From Candidatus Coproplasma avistercoris (GTDB lineage: Bacteria; Bacillota; Clostridia; Christensenellales; Borkfalkiaceae), in assembly GCA_018711385.1 (NCBI GenBank), contig DVIK01000084.1, positions 1 through 40,330 of the forward strand: a DNA stretch of 40,330 nucleotides, in the 5' to 3' direction. Below the pieces are notes generated by a model, which made no database searches, was not told the DNA's origin, and saw nothing but the letters and a program-made list of their open reading frames with translations. A program made the translations under genes and the position numbers. This document shows positions 1 through 7,634 of the stretch, in pieces. Numbering within the stretch: position 1 is the stretch's first letter; each line of letters opens with the position of its first letter.

Positions 1-54
1 CTGCTGTAGCGGATTGCAGGTACAGGGCACCGCTAACTCCCCGCCTAGCACAGC
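1..54 (-). ncRNA. ffs: Signal recognition particle RNA (large Gram-positive type), 5' portion only, truncated by window edge
   Basis: Reverse complement reads GTGCTAGGCGGGGAGTTAGCGGTGCCCTGTACCTGCAATCCGCTACAGCAG, nearly identical to the conserved 5' Alu domain of Bacillus-type SRP RNA (scRNA). A promoter lies immediately upstream. Confidence 0.88.
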
Positions 55-60
55 TATATC

Positions 61-89
61 ATTTTAGCAAAAAAAGCCCGTTATTGCAA
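61..89 (-). promoter_or_regulatory. sigma-A type promoter of the SRP RNA gene
   Basis: Minus strand TTGCAA (84-89) - 17 bp - TAAAAT (61-66), just upstream of the SRP RNA 5' end. Confidence 0.75.
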
Positions 90-127
90 GCAATTACTTT
101 ATTTTTTTGCGCAAAATATGTATTGGC

Positions 128-156
128 TTGACTTTTTATGCGGCTTGGCATAAAAT
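128..156 (+). promoter_or_regulatory. sigma-A type promoter of mrp, divergent from the SRP RNA promoter
   Basis: TTGACT (128-133) - 17 bp - TAAAAT (151-156). Confidence 0.7.
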
Positions 157-188
157 TTAATCCTACAATGCAACAAGGAGAAAATAAT

Positions 189-1034
189 ATGGCGGAAAAT
201 TGTTCGCACGACTGCGGCTCGTGCGGTGAAGACTGTCCTTCCCGTTCGGGCGCAAGCCTCAAAAAGCAGCCGCATGCCATGAGCGACATAAAGCATGTAA
301 TTGCCGTAGTCAGCGGCAAGGGCGGCGTAGGCAAATCCATGACGTGCGCGCTGCTCGCCGCGGCTTCGCAGGCAAAGGGCAACGTCACGGCGGTGATGGA
401 TGCCGACATAACCGGCCCGTCTATCCCCAGGATGTTCGGCGTGCACGAACGCGCCCGCGGCGACGAAACCGGCATACTTCCCTGTGTTAGCGGCGAGGGC
501 GTGCAGATGATGAGCATGAACCTGCTGCTTGAAAACGAGGACGACCCCGTGGTATGGCGCGGCGCGCTCATATCCGGCACCGTGCTCCAGTTCTGGACGG
601 ACGTGATATGGCAGGGCGTGGACTACATGTTCGTGGATATGCCGCCGGGAACGGGCGACGTGCCGCTCACGCTCTTCCAGAGCATCCCGCTCGACGGTAT
701 AGTCGTTGTGACCACGCCGCAGGATCTGGTGGGCATGATAGTTTCCAAGGCGATAAACATGGCTCAGATGATGAACGTGCCCATCTTGGGCATAGTCGAA
801 AATATGAGCTACATCACCTGCCCCGACTGCGGCAGAAAGATAAACATATTCGGAGAGAGCGTCGCCGACGCTATCGCGCTCGAACACGGTATTTCCGCCG
901 TTGCAAAGGTGCCCGTCGACCGCGAACTGACTCTCGCCGCCGATTCGGGGAAGATAGAGTCGGTAAAGAACAACTACCTTGCCGCGTTTTTCGACAAGAT
1001 AGCGGAGGAAGTTCAAAAAAACTCTCGTAAGTAA
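189..1034 (+). CDS. mrp: Mrp/NBP35 family Fe-S carrier P-loop ATPase
   Basis: ORF with VVSGKGGVGKSMT Walker A, DADITGPSIPRMFG, DMPPGTGD and VENMSYITCPDCG; N-terminal Cys cluster. ATG at 189 preceded by AAGGAG is preferred over the ORF-track start at 138. Confidence 0.93.
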   Translation: MAENCSHDCGSCGEDCPSRSGASLKKQPHAMSDIKHVIAVVSGKGGVGKSMTCALLAAASQAKGNVTAVMDADITGPSIPRMFGVHERARGDETGILPCVSGEGVQMMSMNLLLENEDDPVVWRGALISGTVLQFWTDVIWQGVDYMFVDMPPGTGDVPLTLFQSIPLDGIVVVTTPQDLVGMIVSKAINMAQMMNVPILGIVENMSYITCPDCGRKINIFGESVADAIALEHGISAVAKVPVDRELTLAADSGKIESVKNNYLAAFFDKIAEEVQKNSRK

Positions 1035-1041
1035 AAAGTAT

Positions 1042-1065
1042 CCCTGCGGCGCAAAAGCCGCAGGG
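1042..1065. terminator. Hairpin between convergent genes (likely bidirectional terminator)
   Basis: CCCTGCGGC-GCAAAA-GCCGCAGGG, between the convergent mrp and TIGR03915 genes. Confidence 0.65.
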
Positions 1066-1071
1066 AAATCT

Positions 1072-1803
1072 TTATGCATCGCCCTTCTTTTCGGGCAGAA
1101 ATTTCCAGTACCGCACGGGCATGTAGCCCTTCATCTGTCTTTCGTGCGGGCGCTCTTTTATATTCACGCCAGAGTAGTACTTTCTCCACAGATTTTCGAA
1201 CGCCTGCTCATATTCCGAAAGATAGACCTCGGCTTCGCCGACTTCCGCCATGAACCACTCGTTCCCGTCGCACATTGCGGCCTTTTTGCGCCTGATGTCG
1301 TGTATCACGAACGGCTGCGCGCCCAGCCGCGCCTTAAAGTGCGGCGCTATCAGGTCTGTTATGTCGTTGTCGGGCGAATAGGGCGCATACAGCGCGCCGC
1401 TTGCCGTCTCCATGAACCGCAAAAATCCCTTCATGTTGTGCAGTTCGCCCGTGACCCGCCCGATTATTTCGTTCATCTCTATCACGGCGGGCAGCGACAG
1501 CATCTTCCGTACGGGCCGCCCCTTCTGCACGAGCAGTCTTACGTATTCGAATGCTGCCTGTTCTTTCAGTCCTTCGTTGCTGCGCAGCGCAAGGTCTATG
1601 TCGCCGGCGGCGTATTTGTCTATGCCGTCTATCCTCTTTCTCACCCGTGCCGCCTTGGCGTCGTCCGCCGTCACGTCGGTCACCTCGCTGTCCAGCCCCA
1701 GCTGCATGTCGCGCGAAGTTATCATGCTGTCTTTATATCTGTAAGCGTCGAACACCGCGGTGTAAAAGCCTGTCGCGGTCCCGTCGGTCATAAATATCTT
1801 CAT
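1072..1803 (-). CDS. TIGR03915-type probable DNA metabolism protein, partner of the TIGR03916 radical SAM protein
   Basis: 243 aa; motifs ...FMTDGTATGFYTAVFDAY..., MxxRxTxELHNMKGFLRFME, YAPYSPDNDITDLIAPHFKARL, FVIHDIRRKKAAMCDG resemble the SAM-linked conserved family. Starts by ATGA overlap with the upstream radical SAM gene. No fused UDG domain. Confidence 0.8.
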   Translation of the reverse strand: MKIFMTDGTATGFYTAVFDAYRYKDSMITSRDMQLGLDSEVTDVTADDAKAARVRKRIDGIDKYAAGDIDLALRSNEGLKEQAAFEYVRLLVQKGRPVRKMLSLPAVIEMNEIIGRVTGELHNMKGFLRFMETASGALYAPYSPDNDITDLIAPHFKARLGAQPFVIHDIRRKKAAMCDGNEWFMAEVGEAEVYLSEYEQAFENLWRKYYSGVNIKERPHERQMKGYMPVRYWKFLPEKKGDA

Positions 1804-3062
1804 AGTTGCCCCGTAAGGGCGCCGATGGCGTCGGAGGGGGTGGAGAACATCGAAAGCTGCTCAGCGCTCCCGCCCGGGCGGCTTCTCTCGTCGATCATCA
1901 GCGCCGTGCGCACTGCCTCGCCCTCCGCGCCGTAAAATTTGCCCTTACAAGTTATAAAGTGCCTCGCCCGCTTCAGAACTATGCGCATTTTTGCAAGATT
2001 ATCGAAATCGAGCTTTGCAAACCGCCTCGCTTCGGTTATTTTGTATGCGCTCTTCGCTCCTATCCCGGGCACGCGCAGCAGCATCTCCAGCGGCGCGGTG
2101 TTTATCTCTACGGGAAAAAGATGCATATTTTTAAGCGCCCACGCACACTTCGGGTCGTAATCCTCGCTCAGGTTTTCGCCCTCTCCGCAAAGTTCGTTCA
2201 CGTCAAACCCGTAAAAGCGAAGCAGCCAGTCCGCCTGGTAAAGCCTGTGCTCGCGCAGCAGCCCCGTCGGCTTGGCCGGCAGCAACGGGCTTGCCACCAC
2301 CGGTATATACGAAGAGTAGTATACGCGCTTGAGCCCCAGCCTGCGGTAGAGGTATTCTGTCAGCCGCAGTATCTGCCCGTCGCTCTCGGGCGAGGCTCCC
2401 ACTATCATCTGCGTGGTCTGCCCGGCCGGCAGTACCATGCCCTCTTTCACCTTGTTTTCCCTGTCGCAGGCTATGGCCGACTGCAACCTCTTCATCGGCG
2501 TAAGCAGGCTGTCCCTGTTCTTCTGCGGGGCGAGCAGTCTGAGCGATTTTTCCGATGGCAGCTCTATGTTGTAGCTCATTCTGTCGGCGTAGCGCGCCGC
2601 CTTCATCATCAGCTCCCTGTCCGCCCCGGGTATGCCCTTCAGGTGTATGTACCCGTTGAAGTTGTAAAGTTTGCGCAACCTCACCACCGTTTCGGTGAGC
2701 AGCTCCATCGTTCTGTCGGGCGTGTCGAACACCGCCGAGGAGAGGAACAGGCCCTCGATGTAGTTGCGCTTGTAAAAGTTTATTGTAAGCCTGCACACTT
2801 CGTCGGGCGTTATCCTCGCCCGCTCCGTACCCGAAGAGCGCCTGTTGGGGCAGTACTCGCAGTCGTACAGACATTCGTTGCTCATAAGGATTTTAAGCAG
2901 GGAGATGCATCTTCCGTCGGGAGTAAAGGAGTGGCAAATGCCCCCGACGGAAGCGTTCCCCAACCCGCCCGCGCGGTTCGCCCGTTTTGAACCGGAGGAC
3001 GAGCAGGATACGTCGTATTTAGCGCTTTCCGTCAATATCTGTAGCGTGTGAGCGTCCAACAT
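1800..3062 (-). CDS. Putative DNA modification/repair radical SAM protein (TIGR03916-like) with C-terminal helix-hairpin-helix
   Basis: LDAHTLQILTESAKYDVSCSSSGS start, radical SAM CxxxCxxC (CLYDCEYC), C-terminal LLRVPGIGAKSAYKITEARR HhH. ATG at 3062 is preferred over the ORF-track 3161 start, which would extend through the promoter. Confidence 0.85.
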   Translation of the reverse strand: MLDAHTLQILTESAKYDVSCSSSGSKRANRAGGLGNASVGGICHSFTPDGRCISLLKILMSNECLYDCEYCPNRRSSGTERARITPDEVCRLTINFYKRNYIEGLFLSSAVFDTPDRTMELLTETVVRLRKLYNFNGYIHLKGIPGADRELMMKAARYADRMSYNIELPSEKSLRLLAPQKNRDSLLTPMKRLQSAIACDRENKVKEGMVLPAGQTTQMIVGASPESDGQILRLTEYLYRRLGLKRVYYSSYIPVVASPLLPAKPTGLLREHRLYQADWLLRFYGFDVNELCGEGENLSEDYDPKCAWALKNMHLFPVEINTAPLEMLLRVPGIGAKSAYKITEARRFAKLDFDNLAKMRIVLKRARHFITCKGKFYGAEGEAVRTALMIDERSRPGGSAEQLSMFSTPSDAIGALTGQL

Positions 3063-3114
3063 AGCTGTATCCCTGCCTTGTAAGCGCGGCCATAAAAACC
3101 CGAACAGGCTGCGC

Positions 3115-3126
3115 AAACATTTGTTT
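3115..3126. promoter_or_regulatory. Candidate LexA-like operator, copy 1 (AAACATTTGTTT / AAACAAATGTTT)
   Basis: Palindromic AAAC-N4-GTTT located at about +1 to +12 of the predicted radical SAM promoter; core AAC-RNRY-GTTY fits the Gram-positive LexA box. Confidence 0.45.
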
Positions 3127-3132
3127 AACAGG

Positions 3133-3161
3133 ATTATAACACTGCCGCGGTGTTTTGTCAA
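3133..3161 (-). promoter_or_regulatory. Consensus sigma-A promoter of the radical SAM / TIGR03915 pair
   Basis: Minus strand TTGACA (3156-3161) - 17 bp - TATAAT (3133-3138). Confidence 0.82.
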
Positions 3162-3171
3162 ACGTTTGTTT
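3160..3171. promoter_or_regulatory. Candidate LexA-like operator, copy 2 (AAACGTTTGTTT / AAACAAACGTTT)
   Basis: AAAC-N4-GTTT overlapping the -35 box of the radical SAM promoter. Confidence 0.42.
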
Positions 3172-3345
3172 GTTATTTTTTATGTAAAATTTTCCGTCTT
3201 TGGCGGCGGAGGAGGGATATGTGCAATTTTCACAAGTTTTTCATTGATGCTTTAAGCAAATCTAATAATATTGTGATATTTATGTTTCAGAAGATAACCT
3301 GCAAGGTTAAAAATAATTAACGACACCTTAAAGGCGGAATTTATT

Positions 3346-4017
3346 ATGAAAGTACTTATTGTTGACGATGAAGAGATGATACGCAACGTGCTCAAGGAGT
3401 ATGTGGAGTTCGAGGGCAACGAGGCTTTCGAGGCGACCGACGGCATGGAGGCCGTGCGCATGTGTCGCGACAACGACTACGACATCATCCTGATGGACGT
3501 GATGATGCCCAAGCTCGACGGTTTCTCTGCCGTCAAAGAGATAAGAAAGACCAAGGACATCCCCGTAATAATGCTCTCTGCGCGCGGCGAGGAGTACGAC
3601 AAGCTGTTCGGCTTCGAGATAGGCGTCGACGACTATGTAACCAAGCCTTTCTCGCCAAAGGAGGTGATGGCTCGAATAAACGCCGTCACCAAGCGCAGGA
3701 GCGCCGGCAAGGAAGAGCCCAGGAACGACGTGTATAAGTTCGAGGGGCTCACCATCGACATGGCGGGCAGGAACGTCTACGTCGACGGCGAAAAGGCGGA
3801 ACTTACCCCCAAGGAATACGAGATACTGTTCTACTTCGTAAAGAACAGGGGCATAGCGCTCACCCGCGAAAAGCTTCTCATGGATGTCTGGGGTTTTGAT
3901 TTCTACGGCGACGACAGAACGGTGGATACCCATATCAAGATGCTGCGCAGCAATCTCAAACAGTACAGGAAGTTCATAGTTACTTTAAGGGGACTGGGAT
4001 ACAAGTTTGAAGTCTGA
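3346..4017 (+). CDS. OmpR/PhoB-family response regulator
   Basis: Receiver domain (VLIVDDEEMIR, DIILMDVMMPKLDG, VIMLSARGEEYDKLFGFEIGVDDYVTKPFSPKE) and winged helix (LTPKEYEILFYFVKN...DDRTVDTHIKMLRSNL). Confidence 0.95.
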   Translation: MKVLIVDDEEMIRNVLKEYVEFEGNEAFEATDGMEAVRMCRDNDYDIILMDVMMPKLDGFSAVKEIRKTKDIPVIMLSARGEEYDKLFGFEIGVDDYVTKPFSPKEVMARINAVTKRRSAGKEEPRNDVYKFEGLTIDMAGRNVYVDGEKAELTPKEYEILFYFVKNRGIALTREKLLMDVWGFDFYGDDRTVDTHIKMLRSNLKQYRKFIVTLRGLGYKFEV

Positions 4018-5494
4018 AAAAAAGAGGCTCCGCAGGCTGAGGAGCCTCAACATTACGCTCTGGAAAAATTTCTGCTTTCTTGCATTTTTTACCATACTGC
4101 TCGTGGGCGTGATCTGTTACCTGATAGTGCAGGGTTCTATAACGACCTACACTCAGGACAAGATACGCGGCGTAGGCATGTCGGTCAGCGGCGAACTCAA
4201 CAAAGTAGCCGGCAATGCCAATCTTGCCACGCTGTTTGCCGCAGATGAGTATATAGAAAAGGAGGCATTCGATAATAACGTGAATATCGCCGTCATTACG
4301 CCTGACGGCGGTATCGTGCTGCCCGTTCCTCAACGCATGAGCGACAGCGAGCGCGAATACTGGCAGGACGTGCACGACGGGATAATAGACAGGATTTCGG
4401 AGTTCGAAGGCAACAGCATACAATTTGTCACAGGAAATGTGTTCACTTATGCCGAATTTACCATGTTCGCCGCTGATTCGGATGCCCCAAACTATATAGC
4501 CGTACGTTATTCCATGGATGTGGCAAGGGGCACGATGGGCTTTGTGTCGCGCTATATGATAATTATAGGCATCCTTGTGATCCTGATTGCGTTCCTTATC
4601 TCGTACAGCATGGCACAGAAGATCTCCGATCCGCTCAAAAGTCTCACCGTCTCGGCAAACAGGATGGCTAAGGGCGACTACGACGTAAAATTTGCCTCGG
4701 CCGACTATCAGGAGATGGTGCAGCTTTCGGATGCGCTGAATTATGCCTGCGCCGAGATAAAGAAGTCGGACAGCTTTCAGAAGGAACTGCTCGCCAATGT
4801 CTCGCACGACCTTAAAACGCCTCTTACGATGATAAAGGCTTACGCCTCCATGATAAAGGAGATCTCCGGCGACGACCCCGAAAAGCGCAACAAGCACCTG
4901 CAGGTGATAATCGACGAATCGGACAGGCTTGCGGAGCTCGTGAACGACGTGCTCAACATGTCAAAGATAAGTTCGGACATCAACCAGATCAACAAAAAGG
5001 TGTTCAACCTCACCGACTATCTCTACGGCATAATGCAGAAGTTCGAATACCTGCGCGACATGCAGGGATACAACTTCGTGGTCGATATAGATCCCGACAT
5101 ATACACCTGTGCCGACGAGGGCAAGATAGGTCAGGTGCTCTACAACCTCATATCCAACGCCGTCAATTACACCGGCGAGGACAAGACGGTGCACGTCAGC
5201 CTTAAACACGTTCAGGAGAGCGGCCGCGTGCGCTTTACCGTGCGCGATACGGGCAAAGGCATATCCAAGGAAGATCTGCCCTCCATATGGAACAGGTACT
5301 ACCGCGTAAAGGAGACGCACGCCCGCCCCGTGAAGGGCACAGGCCTCGGCCTGCCTATAGTAAAGACCATACTCGAAAAGCACTCCTTCGACTTCGGCGC
5401 CGATTCCGAACTCGGCAAGGGCAGCACGTTCTGGGTCGACTTCCCCGTCGTTCCGCCCGAACTCCCCGAAGCCGCCGCCGTACAGAAACAGTAA
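4007..5494 (+). CDS. Sensor histidine kinase (TM + HAMP + HisKA + HATPase)
   Basis: H-box ELLANVSHDLKTPLTMIKAY; N-box NLISNAVNYT; RDTGKGISKEDLPSIWNRYYR; GTGLGLPIVKTIL. TTG start overlaps the end of the response regulator gene. Confidence 0.94.
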   Translation: MKSEKKRLRRLRSLNITLWKNFCFLAFFTILLVGVICYLIVQGSITTYTQDKIRGVGMSVSGELNKVAGNANLATLFAADEYIEKEAFDNNVNIAVITPDGGIVLPVPQRMSDSEREYWQDVHDGIIDRISEFEGNSIQFVTGNVFTYAEFTMFAADSDAPNYIAVRYSMDVARGTMGFVSRYMIIIGILVILIAFLISYSMAQKISDPLKSLTVSANRMAKGDYDVKFASADYQEMVQLSDALNYACAEIKKSDSFQKELLANVSHDLKTPLTMIKAYASMIKEISGDDPEKRNKHLQVIIDESDRLAELVNDVLNMSKISSDINQINKKVFNLTDYLYGIMQKFEYLRDMQGYNFVVDIDPDIYTCADEGKIGQVLYNLISNAVNYTGEDKTVHVSLKHVQESGRVRFTVRDTGKGISKEDLPSIWNRYYRVKETHARPVKGTGLGLPIVKTILEKHSFDFGADSELGKGSTFWVDFPVVPPELPEAAAVQKQ

Positions 5495-5512
5495 CTCAGC
5501 ATCGCATATCCG

Positions 5513-5538
5513 AAAGCTCCGCGCAGTGCGGGGCTTTT
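5513..5538 (+). terminator. Hairpin downstream of the two-component operon
   Basis: AAAGCTCCGC-GCAGT-GCGGGGCTTT; only a weak U-tract follows. Confidence 0.55.
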
Positions 5539-5561
5539 GGTTTGCACGATAAAATATTACA

Positions 5562-5573
5562 AAACAAATGTTT
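5562..5573. promoter_or_regulatory. Candidate LexA-like operator upstream of uvrBA (AAACAAATGTTT)
   Basis: 12-mer identical to copy 1 upstream of the radical SAM gene; about 35 bp upstream of the predicted uvrB -35. Confidence 0.4.
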
Positions 5574-5607
5574 ATTTTTTGCATGCCGGGCAAGGTGCGC
5601 AAAGTTG

Positions 5608-5636
5608 TTGTAAAACTTTTTGTTTGGGTTTATAAT
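5608..5636 (+). promoter_or_regulatory. sigma-A type promoter of uvrBA
   Basis: TTGTAA (5608-5613) - 17 bp - TATAAT (5631-5636); predicted leader only about 8 nt. Confidence 0.65.
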
Positions 5637-5650
5637 TAACAAGGTTTTTT

Positions 5651-7630
5651 ATGGATTTCAGGTTACATTCAAAATTTCAGCCGACAGGCGATCAGCCGCA
5701 GGCTATAAAGTCGCTCACGGAGGGGGTGCTCGACGGCATACGCACCCAAGTGCTCCTCGGCGTCACGGGCAGCGGCAAGACGTTCACCATGGCAAACGTC
5801 ATCGCCAACGTAAACAGGCCGGCGCTCGTCATTGCGCACAACAAAACGCTCGCCGCCCAGTTGTGCAATGAATTCCGCGAATTTTTCCCCGAAAACAGGG
5901 TGGAGTACTTCGTGTCGTACTACGATTACTACCAGCCCGAGAGCTACATACCCTCTACCGATACTTATATCGAAAAGGATATGAGCCTCAACGACGAGAT
6001 AGATAAGCTGCGCAACTCCGCCACAGCCTCGCTCGGCGAACGGCGGGACGTGATAGTGGTTGCCTCGGTGTCGTGCATATACGGCCTGGGCGCGCCCGAA
6101 GAGTATTTCAGGCTGGCGATCTCTCTGCGCCCCGGCATGGAGATGGAGCGAGACGCGCTGCTGCGCAGACTGGTCGAGATTCAGTATTCGCGCAAGGACA
6201 TAGACTTTCAGCGCTCGTCCTTCCGCGTGCGCGGCGACATAGTAGAGATCTTCCCCGCAGGCAACTCCGAAGTTGCGGTGCGCGTGGAGTTTTTCGGCGA
6301 CGAGATAGACAGGATCTGCGAGGTGGACGCGCTCACGGGCACGGTGATATCCGAGCTGAAACACGTCTGCATATTCCCCGCCAGCCACTATGCCGTGGGC
6401 ACCGACAGGCTGGAACACGCGCTCTCGATGATAGAGCGCGACATGAACGACGAGGTGAAGGCCTTCCGCGACGCCGGCAAGCCGCTCGAAGCCGAAAGAT
6501 TGCAGCAGCGCACCACCTTCGATCTCGAGATGATACGCGAGATAGGTTATTGCAGCGGCGTGGAGAATTACAGCAGGTATTTCGACGGCAGAAGCCCCGG
6601 CGAGCCCTCGTTCACCCTGCTCGACTATTTCCCCGCAGGTCAGTTTCTCGTGTTCATCGACGAGAGCCACATGACCATACCGCAGATCCGCGCCATGTAC
6701 CGCGGCGACAGGAGCAGGAAAGAGAACCTAGTGAATTACGGCTTCCGCCTGAAATCGGCGTACGATAACCGCCCGCTCACCTTCGAAGAGTTCGACGCCC
6801 GCGTGCCGCAGCTCATCTGCGTCTCTGCCACGCCCGCGCCCTACGAGCTGGAGCAGTCGGGCAACACCGTCGAACAGCTGATACGCCCCACGGGGCTTCT
6901 GGACCCGACGGTGGAGGTGCGGCCCACCAAGGGGCAGATAGACGACCTGCTCGGAGAGGTGAACAAGGTCGTTGCGGAGGGCGGCAGGGTGCTCGTCACC
7001 ACGCTCACCAAGCGCATGGCTGAAAGCCTTACCGACTACCTCAAAGAACATTCCCTCAAAGTGCGGTATATGCACAGCGACATAGACGCGCTCGAGCGAA
7101 TCGACATAATCAACGGCCTGCGCAGCGGCGAATTCGACGTGCTCTGCGGCATAAACCTTTTAAGGGAGGGGCTCGACCTTCCCGAGGTTAAGCTCGTCGC
7201 CATTCTCGACGCCGATAAAGAGGGCTTTTTGCGCAGCGAAACGGCGTTCATACAGACGATAGGCCGCGCGGCGCGCAACGCCGAGGGCAGGGTGATAATG
7301 TACGCCGACAGCGTAACGGGCAGCATGCGCAGGGCGATAGACGAGACCGAGCGCCGCCGCAGGATACAGGACGAATACAACAGGGCGCACGGAATAACGC
7401 CCCGGACGATAATAAAGGAAGTAAAGAGCACTATAGGCATCACGGGCAAAAAGAAGCCCGGAGAGGACATAAAGGCTGCCGACATCCCCGCGGAGATCGA
7501 AAAACTTAAGGCGCTCATGGCGGTGGCCTCCGCGCAGCTCGACTTCGAGCGGGCGATAGAGATACGCGACACGATCAACGCATTGAAGAAACGCATGCGC
7601 ACGGCCGGAAGGGACGTCCCCAAAAAGTAA
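5651..7630 (+). CDS. uvrB: Excinuclease ABC subunit B
   Basis: [79 protein letters not shown]-terminal UvrC-binding motif. Confidence 0.98.
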   Translation: MDFRLHSKFQPTGDQPQAIKSLTEGVLDGIRTQVLLGVTGSGKTFTMANVIANVNRPALVIAHNKTLAAQLCNEFREFFPENRVEYFVSYYDYYQPESYIPSTDTYIEKDMSLNDEIDKLRNSATASLGERRDVIVVASVSCIYGLGAPEEYFRLAISLRPGMEMERDALLRRLVEIQYSRKDIDFQRSSFRVRGDIVEIFPAGNSEVAVRVEFFGDEIDRICEVDALTGTVISELKHVCIFPASHYAVGTDRLEHALSMIERDMNDEVKAFRDAGKPLEAERLQQRTTFDLEMIREIGYCSGVENYSRYFDGRSPGEPSFTLLDYFPAGQFLVFIDESHMTIPQIRAMYRGDRSRKENLVNYGFRLKSAYDNRPLTFEEFDARVPQLICVSATPAPYELEQSGNTVEQLIRPTGLLDPTVEVRPTKGQIDDLLGEVNKVVAEGGRVLVTTLTKRMAESLTDYLKEHSLKVRYMHSDIDALERIDIINGLRSGEFDVLCGINLLREGLDLPEVKLVAILDADKEGFLRSETAFIQTIGRAARNAEGRVIMYADSVTGSMRRAIDETERRRRIQDEYNRAHGITPRTIIKEVKSTIGITGKKKPGEDIKAADIPAEIEKLKALMAVASAQLDFERAIEIRDTINALKKRMRTAGRDVPKK

Positions 7631-7634
7631 AGGT

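Noticed and set aside
99-1079. 326-aa minus-strand ORF opposite mrp
   Set aside because: Antisense shadow of mrp; low-complexity His/Ala/Arg-rich translation.
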